This document shows positions 33,414 through 41,632 of a DNA stretch of 64,000 bases, one piece after another (the stretch's first letter is position 1; every line of letters starts with the position of its first letter). A program made the translations under genes and the position numbers. Under the pieces are notes generated by a model, which made no database searches, was not told the DNA's origin, and was given only the letters and a program-made list of their open reading frames with translations. The stretch is from Bacilli bacterium. GTDB taxonomy: Bacteria > Bacillota_I > Bacilli_A > RF39 > UBA660. The DNA is taken from NCBI GenBank assembly GCA_017436345.1, contig JAFSDH010000010.1:62001-126000 (forward strand). The letters run 5' to 3'.

Positions 33414-34358
33414 ATCATCATATCCTGTTGCAATAACAGTAACTATTAACGCATCATCTAAATTATCATTAATAACAGAACCAAAAATAATATTAATATC
33501 TGTATTAGCATATGCTCTTATCGTTTCAACAGCTTGTTCAACTTCAAACAAACTCATATCTAAACCACCAGTTACATTAACAATTGCATCTTTAGCACCC
33601 TTAATATCTCTTTCTAAAAGAGGACTCATAACTGCTTGCTTAGCTGCTTCAATTGCCTTATCTTCACCAGTACCCATACCAATACCAATTAAAGCATCAC
33701 CCTTTTGCTTCATAGTTGTTTCAACATCAGCAAAATCTAGGTTAATTAAACCTTCAACCGCAATTAAATCAGATAACGATTGAACACCTCTATGTAAGAT
33801 ATTATCAACTTCTCTAAAAGCCATAACCATTGTTGTACTCTTATCAATTACTTCTCTTAATTTGTCATTAGATACAATAATTAAAGTATCAACATATTTT
33901 CTTAATTCTTCAATTCCCGCTATAGCTTGAACACTTCTTCTTTTTCCTTCAAAAGTAAATGGTTTTGTAACTATAGCTACTGTTAAAGCTCCAATTTCAC
34001 GAGCAACTTCTGCAATAACTGGACTAGCTCCAGTTCCAGTTCCACCACCCATTCCACAAGTGATAAAAACCATGTCGGCTCCTTTTAAGCATTGTCTAAT
34101 CTTATCTTTACTTTCAAGCGCGGCTTCTCGCCCAACACTAGGATTAGCCCCCGCTCCTAAGCCATTAGTCGTCTTTTCTCCAAGTTGTAATTTATTTTCA
34201 CATGGTGACATATTTAAAACTTGTAAATCAGTATTTGCAACTATAAACTCTACACTTTGAACTCCTGCATTAATCATCTTATTAACAGCATTCATTCCAC
34301 CGCCACCAACACCTACTACTTTTATATTAGCTAATTGATCAAAATTTATTCCATTCAT
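33411..34358 (-). CDS. ftsZ: Cell division protein FtsZ, core only
   Basis: The tubulin-like GTPase that forms the division ring. All core motifs are present in 315 residues: GGGGMNAVN (18-26), tubulin signature GGGTGTG (104-110), T7 loop NLDFAD (206-211) and the last core strand IVTVIATGYDD. It stops there, about 65 residues short of B. subtilis FtsZ (382), so the flexible linker and the C-terminal peptide that binds FtsA, SepF, ZapD or EzrA are missing. The terminator starts in the stop codon, so no remnant follows. No ftsA or sepF nearby. GAAGGA precedes ATG 34358. Confidence 0.95.
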   Translation of the reverse strand: MNGINFDQLANIKVVGVGGGGMNAVNKMINAGVQSVEFIVANTDLQVLNMSPCENKLQLGEKTTNGLGAGANPSVGREAALESKDKIRQCLKGADMVFITCGMGGGTGTGASPVIAEVAREIGALTVAIVTKPFTFEGKRRSVQAIAGIEELRKYVDTLIIVSNDKLREVIDKSTTMVMAFREVDNILHRGVQSLSDLIAVEGLINLDFADVETTMKQKGDALIGIGMGTGEDKAIEAAKQAVMSPLLERDIKGAKDAIVNVTGGLDMSLFEVEQAVETIRAYANTDINIIFGSVINDNLDDALIVTVIATGYDD

Positions 34359-34437
34359 ATATATATCTCGTCCTTCATACTATTCTTCTAGCTGTATATT
34401 AACGTAACATATCTATATAAAAATTACAATATATATA

Positions 34438-34463
34438 AGAAAAAAACATCAAAATGATGTTTA
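34438..34463 (-). terminator. Terminator after the acyltransferase-like gene
   Basis: Arms AAACATCA (34444-34451) and TGATGTTT (34455-34462), T6 run. Confidence 0.8.
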
Positions 34464-35705
34464 ATATTTTATATTAGTATTATTACTTAATTCTATATCA
34501 GAAATATCTTCTTTTAGCAATCTATAAAACTCTTTTTCAAAAACAAAATCATCTATATTAGAATTCATTGTTATATTAAGTTTATTATTAAAAGAACATA
34601 TCGTACACTTTACTTTTTGTATTCTACCTGGCATGACAATTGTATAAATATTATCAATATATTTAACATATCTCTCATCAATATTAATTGGCCCTAGATT
34701 AGATAAAGTCGATGTCGTAGAACCACCAAAATATTTACCGAAATGCCCCATAAAAAACTTCTTTATAAAAGAAGGAACATATCTATACCCTAAATTTCTT
34801 CCTAATCTTACGTCACTAGCTAAATATTTTTTAATATTTTCCTCTGTTAAATTCATTTTAAATTCTTTCTTAACAGAATCAATTATTTCATCAAAACTAG
34901 TTAAATTATTCTCATGTATTTTAGGATTTATTTTCATACAAACAAAGAAATTAGATAACGTATCAACATTAAAATGTTTTCTTATATCAATTGGAATTGT
35001 AAGCGCTATTTCCTTATTAGAATTTTTATCATATAAAGAATTATAAATTGAATAAATATATAAAGCTGCTAAATACTCAGTAATTGTAGCATTATACTTT
35101 TTACTAATCTTCTTAATATCATCTACATTAACTGTATAATGATAAGTATTATTTGTTCCTCTTTTCATTTTTTCTTTTATTAAATATATATTCTTTGCAC
35201 TATTATTAGGACTAGAAGCTTTTTCATAATTTTTCAAAAACTCATCTTGATAAGAAACATTATATTTTTTCTCATTTAAATTATAATCAGTACCATTTAA
35301 TAAATCCAAATAATTAGATATAACGCTCTTAATAAAGTTTAAAGCCCCAACTCCATCAGTAAGCATATGAAAGAAATCTATATTTATTTTATTGCGATAA
35401 TATCTTACTTTTATTAAATATCCATTATTCTTATAATAATTAAAACGATTAAATCCCCTTCTACCGGCCTTCTTTACAATAAATTCTTTATCATTATATT
35501 CAAAATAATCCCAAAACAAACCACTTTTTAATTTAACTTTAAAAGAAGAATAAGAATCAAGAGATTTATCTACAGCTTGCTTTAAAATATCTTTTTTAAT
35601 TTTATCTTTTAATATAACAGATACTCTAAAAACATTAGCATTTTTTATAAAATCTAAAGAAAAAATCTTAGCAGTATTATCTATATTTCTCCTATCTTTT
35701 TTCAT
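34461..35705 (-). CDS. Condensation-domain / alcohol acetyltransferase-like protein
   Basis: A 414-residue soluble protein of the CoA-dependent acyltransferase fold. FFHMLTDGVGAL (about 111-122) carries the catalytic His and the DG of the HHxxxDG motif, with the first His replaced by Phe, which is tolerated. A later block (SNLGPINIDE, about 344-353) matches the conserved Asn-Leu-Gly segment near the channel. Such stand-alone proteins acylate alcohols or sugars. AGAGGTG precedes ATG 35705. No NRPS modules are near; the substrate is unknown. Confidence 0.65.
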   Translation of the reverse strand: MKKDRRNIDNTAKIFSLDFIKNANVFRVSVILKDKIKKDILKQAVDKSLDSYSSFKVKLKSGLFWDYFEYNDKEFIVKKAGRRGFNRFNYYKNNGYLIKVRYYRNKINIDFFHMLTDGVGALNFIKSVISNYLDLLNGTDYNLNEKKYNVSYQDEFLKNYEKASSPNNSAKNIYLIKEKMKRGTNNTYHYTVNVDDIKKISKKYNATITEYLAALYIYSIYNSLYDKNSNKEIALTIPIDIRKHFNVDTLSNFFVCMKINPKIHENNLTSFDEIIDSVKKEFKMNLTEENIKKYLASDVRLGRNLGYRYVPSFIKKFFMGHFGKYFGGSTTSTLSNLGPINIDERYVKYIDNIYTIVMPGRIQKVKCTICSFNNKLNITMNSNIDDFVFEKEFYRLLKEDISDIELSNNTNIKY

Positions 35706-35790
35706 ATTACACCTCTAACATAACAATATTGTATCACATAACTTTAAATAATTAATAGGTATTTACATATTCAAATAATATTTAAAAAAA

Positions 35791-35796
35791 TATAAT
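35791..35796 (+). promoter_or_regulatory. -10 element of the micro-protein gene
   Basis: TATAAT on the + strand, 22 bases before the start codon, without TG extension and without a clear -35. Confidence 0.4.
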
Positions 35797-35817
35797 ACAA
35801 TGAAAGGAGCGATCACT

Positions 35818-35964
35818 ATGAATTGGTGGGGATATCCAAATAATTGTTGCAATTGGGGTTACGGTAATAATAATGATAACAATGGATGTTACTGGATCTG
35901 GATTATAATTGTAATATTTGTCCTATTCTATATATTTAGAGATAATAATAATTGTCATAGATAA
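35818..35964 (+). CDS. 48-aa membrane micro-protein, YjcZ-like layout
   Basis: ATG 35818 follows AAAGGAG by 7 nt. The 48 codons encode MNWWGYPNNCCNWGYG, an Asn/Asp/Gly stretch, a hydrophobic helix (about residues 25-40, WIWIIIVIFVLFYIF) and a short RDNNNCHR tail. An aromatic/Gly/Cys-rich head before one helix is the plan of the small YjcZ-type proteins of Bacilli, several of which are linked to sporulation; similarity is in layout only. TATAAT at 35791 and a bidirectional terminator right after TAA support a real gene. Confidence 0.6.
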   Translation: MNWWGYPNNCCNWGYGNNNDNNGCYWIWIIIVIFVLFYIFRDNNNCHR

Positions 35965-35992
35965 TAAAAAAAGTAGATTACTCTACTTTTTT
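35965..35992. terminator. Bidirectional terminator between micro-protein and amylase genes
   Basis: Arms AAAAGTAGA (35969-35977) and TCTACTTTT (35982-35990), T-runs on both strands; on the minus strand the loop is GTAA. Confidence 0.85.
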
Positions 35993-37890
35993 ACTTTCTT
36001 TAAAACTAAGACACCATATGGAGCTATTTTATTATTATTAGCTTCATTATGAGAATATATTTTTTCACTATCATGATATTCTTTAGGAATTTCAATATCT
36101 TGATAACTATCTGTTCTATTAACAACAAAAATAGCTTTTTCATCATTATTATCTCGCTCAAACATTAATTGTTCTCTATTAATCTTAAGCATATTAATAT
36201 CAGCTCTTTTTAAAAAACTTTCACTAGTTCTAACTCTGCCTAGTCTAGTTGTAAATTCAAGTAAATCAGTATCAGGTTTCATTACCATACTATGTACTTT
36301 TTTCTTTTTACTTCCATTTAATACTGAATCAATCTCAGGACTCCATGGAAAAGGTTTTCTATTAGCTAAATTTCCAAGTCCTTCAACTCCAACCTCATCA
36401 CCATAAAAAATAGATAATATTCCAGGCATAAAAGCAAGAGATGCCATATAAGCTTTATATATTTCTTTCCCACTTTTATATTCTTCTTCTGTTAATTTAA
36501 AATTCTTACAATAATCATGATCCTTATTATTAGGATCCCAGGCCCATTCATTATATTCACTAAATTCTTGTGGTGCACCAAAAACAGTTATTGGACGAGA
36601 TATGTCATGAGTAGATGTAAAATTCATTAAAGTATTAATTGTTCCTTCAGGATATTCTCTTTTCATATCTTCAATTACATAAGATAATTTCTCACAATCA
36701 CCATATTTGAAATAACGCATTAAAGCATCTATAAGTGGATAATTCATAACTGAATCCATTCCCTTACCACTAGAAATATAACCACGATTCATTCGCATTG
36801 GATTTTTCCATACTTCTCCTAAAATAAATCCATCTTCTTTATTTCTTTTAACAGCTAGTCTAATTTTTTCAATAAAGTCATCTGTAAGTTCATCAGCAAC
36901 ATCAAGTCTTAAACCATCAATTCCTAGTTCAAACCACTTATCAATAACTCCACCTTTACCTAAAATATATTCTTGCCATTCTTTCGAATAACCATCACAA
37001 ACAGGTAAATTAGGCATTCCCCACCAATAATCATAATAAAGCTTTCCATTATCAAAATGTTTACGATAAAAATTAGAATACTTACCAAAAGCATTATTAA
37101 AAGCCCCATCTTTTCCAAAACTTCCATATTCATCAAAATACTTACTATCATTACCTGTATGATTAAATACAGCATCTAATACAACTTTCATACCCTTTTT
37201 ATGAGCTGCATCACAAAGTCTTTTTAAATCTTCATTAGATCCCGCATACGGATCAACATTCTCATAATCCGAAGTATCATACCTATGATTAGATTGACTC
37301 CATACAACTGGACTTAAATATAAAATATTACATCCTAAATTTTGAATATAATCTAACTTTTCTTCAATTCCCTTTAAATCTCCACCAAAAAAATCATTAT
37401 TCCAAATATTATCTTTATCAGGTCCAATAATTAATTCTTCATTCCAAGACTTATGAATGATACGCCTTGGCATTTCCCTCATATCTTCCTTACTTCCCCT
37501 ATAAAAACGATCAACAAAGATATGATACATCATTTCCCCATATGCCCACTCTGGAACATCATAATTAACACTTATTTTATAATCATAATAAGTAATAAAA
37601 TTATTAACTTTACTCTCCCTTTTATGAATTCTAGGATAACCATCTGCAAAATACGAAAAATAATAACTATACAAAGCTCTTGTTGGTAATTCAATATCTC
37701 CTTCAAAATATACTTTTCCATCTTTATTTTCTTTATGCTTTAATTTAAATTCATTAAAATCTTTAACAACAAAATACATATCATCATACCAAGCACTCAT
37801 TGGTACTTCTACTTCAATATGATATTTTGCACCACTATCATACTTTTCTACTTCTTTAATATTAAATAAAAAATCGTTATTATCTCTCAT
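35983..37890 (-). CDS. GH13 alpha-amylase / neopullulanase-type glucosidase
   Basis: A 635-residue intracellular enzyme (no signal) hydrolysing alpha-glucans. N-terminal beta domain (about 1-120, CBM34-like), then the GH13 barrel from MMYHIFVDRFYRG. Motif I is VVLDAVFNHTG, II GLRLDVADEL (nucleophile Asp), III ILGEVWKNP (acid/base Glu), IV FTSTHDISRP (third Asp). C-terminal beta domain after 550. The N-terminal domain and motif set fit maltodextrin-cleaving GH13_20-like enzymes. GGGAGTTTTTT precedes ATG 37890. Monocistronic. Confidence 0.9.
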   Translation of the reverse strand: MRDNNDFLFNIKEVEKYDSGAKYHIEVEVPMSAWYDDMYFVVKDFNEFKLKHKENKDGKVYFEGDIELPTRALYSYYFSYFADGYPRIHKRESKVNNFITYYDYKISVNYDVPEWAYGEMMYHIFVDRFYRGSKEDMREMPRRIIHKSWNEELIIGPDKDNIWNNDFFGGDLKGIEEKLDYIQNLGCNILYLSPVVWSQSNHRYDTSDYENVDPYAGSNEDLKRLCDAAHKKGMKVVLDAVFNHTGNDSKYFDEYGSFGKDGAFNNAFGKYSNFYRKHFDNGKLYYDYWWGMPNLPVCDGYSKEWQEYILGKGGVIDKWFELGIDGLRLDVADELTDDFIEKIRLAVKRNKEDGFILGEVWKNPMRMNRGYISSGKGMDSVMNYPLIDALMRYFKYGDCEKLSYVIEDMKREYPEGTINTLMNFTSTHDISRPITVFGAPQEFSEYNEWAWDPNNKDHDYCKNFKLTEEEYKSGKEIYKAYMASLAFMPGILSIFYGDEVGVEGLGNLANRKPFPWSPEIDSVLNGSKKKKVHSMVMKPDTDLLEFTTRLGRVRTSESFLKRADINMLKINREQLMFERDNNDEKAIFVVNRTDSYQDIEIPKEYHDSEKIYSHNEANNNKIAPYGVLVLKKVKK

Positions 37891-37928
37891 AAAAAACTCC
37901 CTACTATCTATCTATAATACTAGTATAA

Positions 37929-37960
37929 CAAAAAAGACTAAATAGTACATTAGTCTTTTC
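37929..37960 (-). terminator. Terminator after the esterase gene
   Basis: Arms AAAGACTA (37933-37940) and TAGTCTTT (37951-37958), with T-run. The adjacent TGTTATACT (37930-37922) is a likely extended -10 for the amylase gene. Confidence 0.75.
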
Positions 37961-38918
37961 AATTATTATTAATTTTAGAATTTATATATTTAATCATTTC
38001 TTCATAAGTATCCTTAACTTTTTCTTTATTTAATAAATATATAAAATCATGATTTAAATTAGACTTATCAAAAAATTTATCTTTAAAATCAATATTATTT
38101 TTCTTAAGTACTTCTACTAATTCATAAGATTGATACCTTAAAGGATCTTTATCACCAGCTGTAATAAATATAGATGGATAATTGTTATTTATATGATTAA
38201 TAGTAGAAACCTCTTTTATCTTTTTACTTTTAACATAATTCTTTTCACCTAAATAAGCAGAACAAAAATGTTTTATACCAGGAAACTTACTTTTAGACGC
38301 TGTTTCTAAATTATAAACTCCATTTATTAATAAAAGACCTTTTATTTTAGATATTTTTAACTTAGCATTCATTTGCTTTCTATAATCTAAATTAGTTATT
38401 AAACAACCTAACTGACTAGATAGATGTGCACCAGCCGATGTTCCTCCTATAAAAATATTATTTATATCAATCTTTAATCTTTCTTTATTATCAAATAAAT
38501 AGTTTAAAACTTCTACCAATTGATAAGTAGATACTGGATAAGGATATTCTGGAGCTAAAGAATAATCAACACTAATAACTATATACCCATTAGATGAAAG
38601 TAACTTTGTAAAATCTTTTATCTTTTTACTACTTCCTCCAACCCATCCACCACCATGGATAAATACAATTACAGGTAATTTATCAAAATCATAATTAGGA
38701 GAAAATTTCCTAAAACTAACACTTGGATATTCTCTGCACTCTACATAAAATACCTCTTCTTTTATATCTAACACCTTATCCTTATATTCTCCTAATTTAA
38801 CATGCTTTGGATCTAGATTATTAATAAATCTAAATCCCTTTACAAAAAAATTAATATTAGTATTATAAAGAATAATAAAAATAAGAATAACTATTATTAA
38901 AATAATTCCTACTACCAT
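37959..38918 (-). CDS. Membrane-anchored alpha/beta-hydrolase (HSL-type esterase)
   Basis: A 319-residue protein with an N-terminal helix (about 2-22) and an alpha/beta-hydrolase domain of the hormone-sensitive-lipase group: oxyanion HGGGW, nucleophile GTSAGAH, acid in GDKDPL and His in NLNHDF. Acts on short acyl esters outside or at the membrane. ATG 38918 is chosen: the -10 (TGTTATAAT at 38946-38938) would start transcription near 38931, so the two earlier in-frame ATGs would lie at or before the start, and GAGGAT precedes 38918. Confidence 0.8.
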   Translation of the reverse strand: MVVGIILIIVILIFIILYNTNINFFVKGFRFINNLDPKHVKLGEYKDKVLDIKEEVFYVECREYPSVSFRKFSPNYDFDKLPVIVFIHGGGWVGGSSKKIKDFTKLLSSNGYIVISVDYSLAPEYPYPVSTYQLVEVLNYLFDNKERLKIDINNIFIGGTSAGAHLSSQLGCLITNLDYRKQMNAKLKISKIKGLLLINGVYNLETASKSKFPGIKHFCSAYLGEKNYVKSKKIKEVSTINHINNNYPSIFITAGDKDPLRYQSYELVEVLKKNNIDFKDKFFDKSNLNHDFIYLLNKEKVKDTYEEMIKYINSKINNN

Positions 38919-38937
38919 AACTACCATCCTCATAAAA

Positions 38938-38946
38938 ATTATAACA
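38938..38946 (-). promoter_or_regulatory. Extended -10 promoter of the esterase gene
   Basis: TGTTATAAT on the minus strand; it decides the downstream start of this gene. Confidence 0.55.
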
Positions 38947-38977
38947 TATAAAAAGCAAATATAATTATTTGCTTTTA
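38946..38977 (-). terminator. Terminator after the zinc-ribbon membrane gene
   Basis: Arms AAAGCAAAT (38952-38960) and ATTTGCTTT (38967-38975) with T-rich tail. Confidence 0.8.
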
Positions 38978-39414
38978 TTATTTCTTATTAATTCTATTTT
39001 TTCTTCTCTTAAAATTAAAAATTTATTTCTTTTCTTACATTCAGGACATTTTACTTTTTTAAATCCTCTTTTATTAGGAAGAGGTAATTTTAAAATAGTT
39101 TTACAATAACGACACTTTTTATAAATGTGATTTTTATCATTAATCTTTCTTTTAATATTAGAAAAAGGTTTTAAAAACTTTTTCTTAATCTTTAAAAATT
39201 TAACATTTTCATCTGATCTCTTATAAATATTTTTAGATAACATTCTATATAAAATAATAATAATCAATACTAATGTCACAATTAAAATAACATTAGACTT
39301 CATAAATATATTTATAACTAATAAAACTAAATATAATTTAAATAAAAATATCCCTAATGAATCAAGTCCACTTCTACCATACATAAATTGTTGTAATTTA
39401 TTAAGAAATTTCAT
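38965..39414 (-). CDS. Membrane protein with C-terminal zinc ribbon
   Basis: A 149-residue protein: MYGRSGLDSLG motif near the start, two close helices (about 20-60), a basic stretch and a zinc ribbon with CRYC and CPEC (near 103-129). The MYGR-x-GLD start is common in small Firmicutes zinc-ribbon membrane proteins of unknown function. AGAGGTTATAT precedes ATG 39414; extended -10 TGTTATAAT at 39475-39467. Confidence 0.65.
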   Translation of the reverse strand: MKFLNKLQQFMYGRSGLDSLGIFLFKLYLVLLVINIFMKSNVILIVTLVLIIIILYRMLSKNIYKRSDENVKFLKIKKKFLKPFSNIKRKINDKNHIYKKCRYCKTILKLPLPNKRGFKKVKCPECKKRNKFLILREEKIELIRNNKSK

Positions 39415-39474
39415 ATATAACCTCTACTTTTTAAAATTATATTCATAAAATTAATAAATATAATTAATTATAAC

Positions 39475-39502
39475 ATAAAAAGAGCTTTAAAAAGCTCTTT
39501 TA
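39475..39502 (-). terminator. Terminator after the ubiquitin-domain gene
   Basis: Arms AAAGAGCTT (39479-39487) and AAGCTCTTT (39492-39500), then T-rich sequence. Confidence 0.85.
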
Positions 39503-40143
39503 CATTTTTTTACATATATCATAATACTAATAAGACTAATTAATGATAAAGAACCAGATAATATAAATAAATTAATATTATCACTAGTTTTAGGATTTGT
39601 TTCTTTTACAATTTCAATACCAGATGCCGTTATTTCTATATCACCAACAACCACATCACTAAAAATGACAACTTCCCCATTCTCTTTATTATAAGTATAT
39701 TTATCAGTTACTTCACCATTAATAAAAATAGTTATAACATCAGGCAGCTCATACCCTTCATTTTTAATTAAAGTCGTTTCATAATTTTTACCAAATTCAG
39801 CTTTTTCTAAATTAGAACTAGTTAAATTAGATAAATTATAAATAACATCATAATTAACTAATTTTAATAATAAATGAACTGTACTATCTTTTTGTATTTC
39901 ATAATCAGCTAAAGTTCTTCCATCTTCTAATTGGTCCCCAGCAAAAATTAATCTTTGTTGTTGAGGAAGAATTCCCACTTTATCATAAATTTTTGACTTA
40001 ACAGCTTCAACAGTATCACTGGACTCAACTTCTAAAGTAATATTAGTCCCATCAATCATCTTAACAAAAATTTGCATCGCAAAACAATTTGACGGAAAAA
40101 CTATTAATAACAAAATAAATATAAGGAATAAATTCTTCTTCAT
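39487..40143 (-). CDS. Secreted, surface-anchored ubiquitin-domain protein
   Basis: A 218-residue exported protein. Residues 1-22 are a signal peptide ending SNCFA. Residues 23-98 align without a gap to the 76 residues of eukaryotic ubiquitin, about 53 identical by my count, including [13 protein letters not shown], Ile44 and His68. Ubiquitin Lys6, 27, 29, 33 and 63 are kept; Lys11 is Thr and Lys48 is Asp; the terminal RLRGG is KLVNY, so conjugation is impossible. Residues about 99-180 are a beta module shared with the 42074 protein. The tail is NPKTSD (183-188), one helix and KKCKR. ATG 40143 follows AGGTGACGCTT. Confidence 0.9.
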   Translation of the reverse strand: MKKNLFLIFILLLIVFPSNCFAMQIFVKMIDGTNITLEVESSDTVEAVKSKIYDKVGILPQQQRLIFAGDQLEDGRTLADYEIQKDSTVHLLLKLVNYDVIYNLSNLTSSNLEKAEFGKNYETTLIKNEGYELPDVITIFINGEVTDKYTYNKENGEVVIFSDVVVGDIEITASGIEIVKETNPKTSDNINLFILSGSLSLISLISIMIYVKKCKRAF

Positions 40144-40160
40144 AAGCGTCACCTATTATA

Positions 40161-40169
40161 AGTATAACA
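40161..40169 (-). promoter_or_regulatory. Extended -10 promoter of the ubiquitin-domain gene
   Basis: TGTTATACT on the minus strand, 17 nt before ATG 40143, with the AGGTGA site between. The gene is a single unit with its own promoter and terminator. Confidence 0.55.
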
Positions 40170-40200
40170 TAAAACAATAAATATATACTAATAATATAAA

Positions 40201-40860
40201 TTAATAAAAACATTTCAAATCGTGAATAATTTTATGTTTAGAAGATTTAACTTCCCCTTCACGATCCATTTGTCTAACATCAAGACCTTTTTCTAAAGCA
40301 ATATCAAGTAGACTTTCATTATCATCTACAAAATAAGCTTCTCCTTCTTTAATATTATATTCATCTATTAAAATATCAAAAAAATCTCCATTACTTTTCT
40401 TAGTACCATAAACAGATGATATATAAATCTTATCAAAGTATTTTGATAAATTTCTCTCATCCATAATTGGACCACAACAAGGCCAGTTATCTGATAAAAG
40501 AAGTAAAATATATTTCTCTTTTAATATATCTAATTCAGAATAAATATCTTTATAAAAACCATATTTATTATCAGTATAAGTAAAATCATGAGCAAGACTA
40601 CTCAACACTTCTTCACTAACAGAATAATTTAAATCTATAAAAGTACTCTTATAAAAATCATAAAAAAGATTATATTCATCTTCAAGTGTAATTGCTTTAC
40701 GCGATAATATATCACCATGATTATTCATTATTTTTAAAATATCTTCTCTTTTCAACTTATCCATATTGATAAGCTCTAAAAATAATGGTGTTATAAACCA
40801 ATCTCCCGTTTTAGGATAAGCTAAAACCTTACCAAAATCTAAAATCAAATATTTTTTCAT
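40201..40860 (-). CDS. HAD-superfamily hydrolase (YihX-like)
   Basis: A 219-residue protein with HAD motif I LILDFGKVLA (nucleophile Asp8), motif II LLLSDNW (Ser/Asp loop), Lys in GTKKSNGDFF and motif III YFVDDNESLL. The D-x-G-x-V form of motif I is that of YihX-type sugar-phosphate or nucleotide phosphatases. It begins 2 nt after the stop of the pseudouridine synthase gene, so they share a transcript. Substrate unknown. Confidence 0.8.
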   Translation of the reverse strand: MKKYLILDFGKVLAYPKTGDWFITPLFLELINMDKLKREDILKIMNNHGDILSRKAITLEDEYNLFYDFYKSTFIDLNYSVSEEVLSSLAHDFTYTDNKYGFYKDIYSELDILKEKYILLLLSDNWPCCGPIMDERNLSKYFDKIYISSVYGTKKSNGDFFDILIDEYNIKEGEAYFVDDNESLLDIALEKGLDVRQMDREGEVKSSKHKIIHDLKCFY

Positions 40861-40861
40861 A

Positions 40862-41560
40862 TTAACTCCTTACTTGTTTTAATTCTTCTTCAGTAAATTC
40901 ACGACACATACCTAACTCTAAATCATTAGGTAAAGAAAAATTCCCCATCTTGATTCTTTCAAGTTCAACAACTTTTGCACCAAAACATCCAAACATTCTT
41001 TTTATTTGATGATATCTTCCTTCTGTTAAAATAACAGTACCAGTATGTTTACCAGTAATCTCTAAAACAGCACTTTTACACTCTCCATCTAAAAGATTAA
41101 CACCATTTCTAAAACCTAAAACCATATCTTCATTCATATCTATATCAATAGTAACATTATAAGTTTTACTAATATGTTTTTTAGGAGATAAAATATTATG
41201 TGCAAACTCTCCATCATCAGTAATTATCATTAACCCGGTCGTATCCTTATCAAGTCTTCCAGCTGGAAATAAATTACGATGCCTATATTTCTCTGAAACT
41301 AAATCAAGAACTGTTTTATCACTTTTATCTTCAGTTGCTGATACATAACCCTTAGGTTTATTAAGCATTAAATAAACATATTTCTTAAAAGCTAATTCTT
41401 CTCCTAAAACAACAATATTATCTTTTTCTACATCTACTTTTATATCACTTTTTAAAACAATTTCTCCATTTACTAAAACTTGTTTTTTCTTAACCAAATC
41501 CTTTATATCTTTCCTAGAATAATTAGTTTGTGATCCTATAGCTTTATCTAATCTTTCCAT
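40862..41560 (-). CDS. rsuA: 16S rRNA pseudouridine synthase, RsuA family
   Basis: A 232-residue enzyme that isomerises a uridine of 16S rRNA (U516 for RsuA). S4-like RNA-binding domain at 1-60 (MERLDKAIG, KKKQVLVNGEIV), then the catalytic domain with LNKPKGYVSA and PAGRLDKDTTGLMIITDDG (catalytic Asp in RLDKDT), and the RYHQIKRMFG block. ATG 41560 follows GGAGGTTTTTATT; a start five codons upstream lies in that site. RsuA is preferred over RluB by length, but this is not certain. Confidence 0.88.
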   Translation of the reverse strand: MERLDKAIGSQTNYSRKDIKDLVKKKQVLVNGEIVLKSDIKVDVEKDNIVVLGEELAFKKYVYLMLNKPKGYVSATEDKSDKTVLDLVSEKYRHRNLFPAGRLDKDTTGLMIITDDGEFAHNILSPKKHISKTYNVTIDIDMNEDMVLGFRNGVNLLDGECKSAVLEITGKHTGTVILTEGRYHQIKRMFGCFGAKVVELERIKMGNFSLPNDLELGMCREFTEEELKQVRS

Positions 41561-41589
41561 AATAAAAACCTCCAAACAAATTCTCTTTA

Positions 41590-41598
41590 ATTATAACA
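41590..41598 (-). promoter_or_regulatory. Extended -10 promoter of rsuA-HAD operon
   Basis: TGTTATAAT on the minus strand, 29 nt before ATG 41560, just after the desulfoferrodoxin terminator. Confidence 0.55.
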
Positions 41599-41600
41599 TA

Positions 41601-41627
41601 GAAAAAGCAGCCTAAAAACTGCTTTAA
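41601..41627 (-). terminator. Terminator after the desulfoferrodoxin gene
   Basis: Arms AAAGCAG (41604-41610) and CTGCTTT (41619-41625), short T-run. Confidence 0.75.
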
Positions 41628-41632
41628 TTTTT

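Noticed and set aside
39487-40143. Ubiquitin-like protein as part of a bacterial conjugation (E1/E2/JAB) defence operon
   Set aside because: It has a signal peptide, lacks Gly-Gly, continues past the ubiquitin fold, and no E1, E2 or JAB genes are adjacent.
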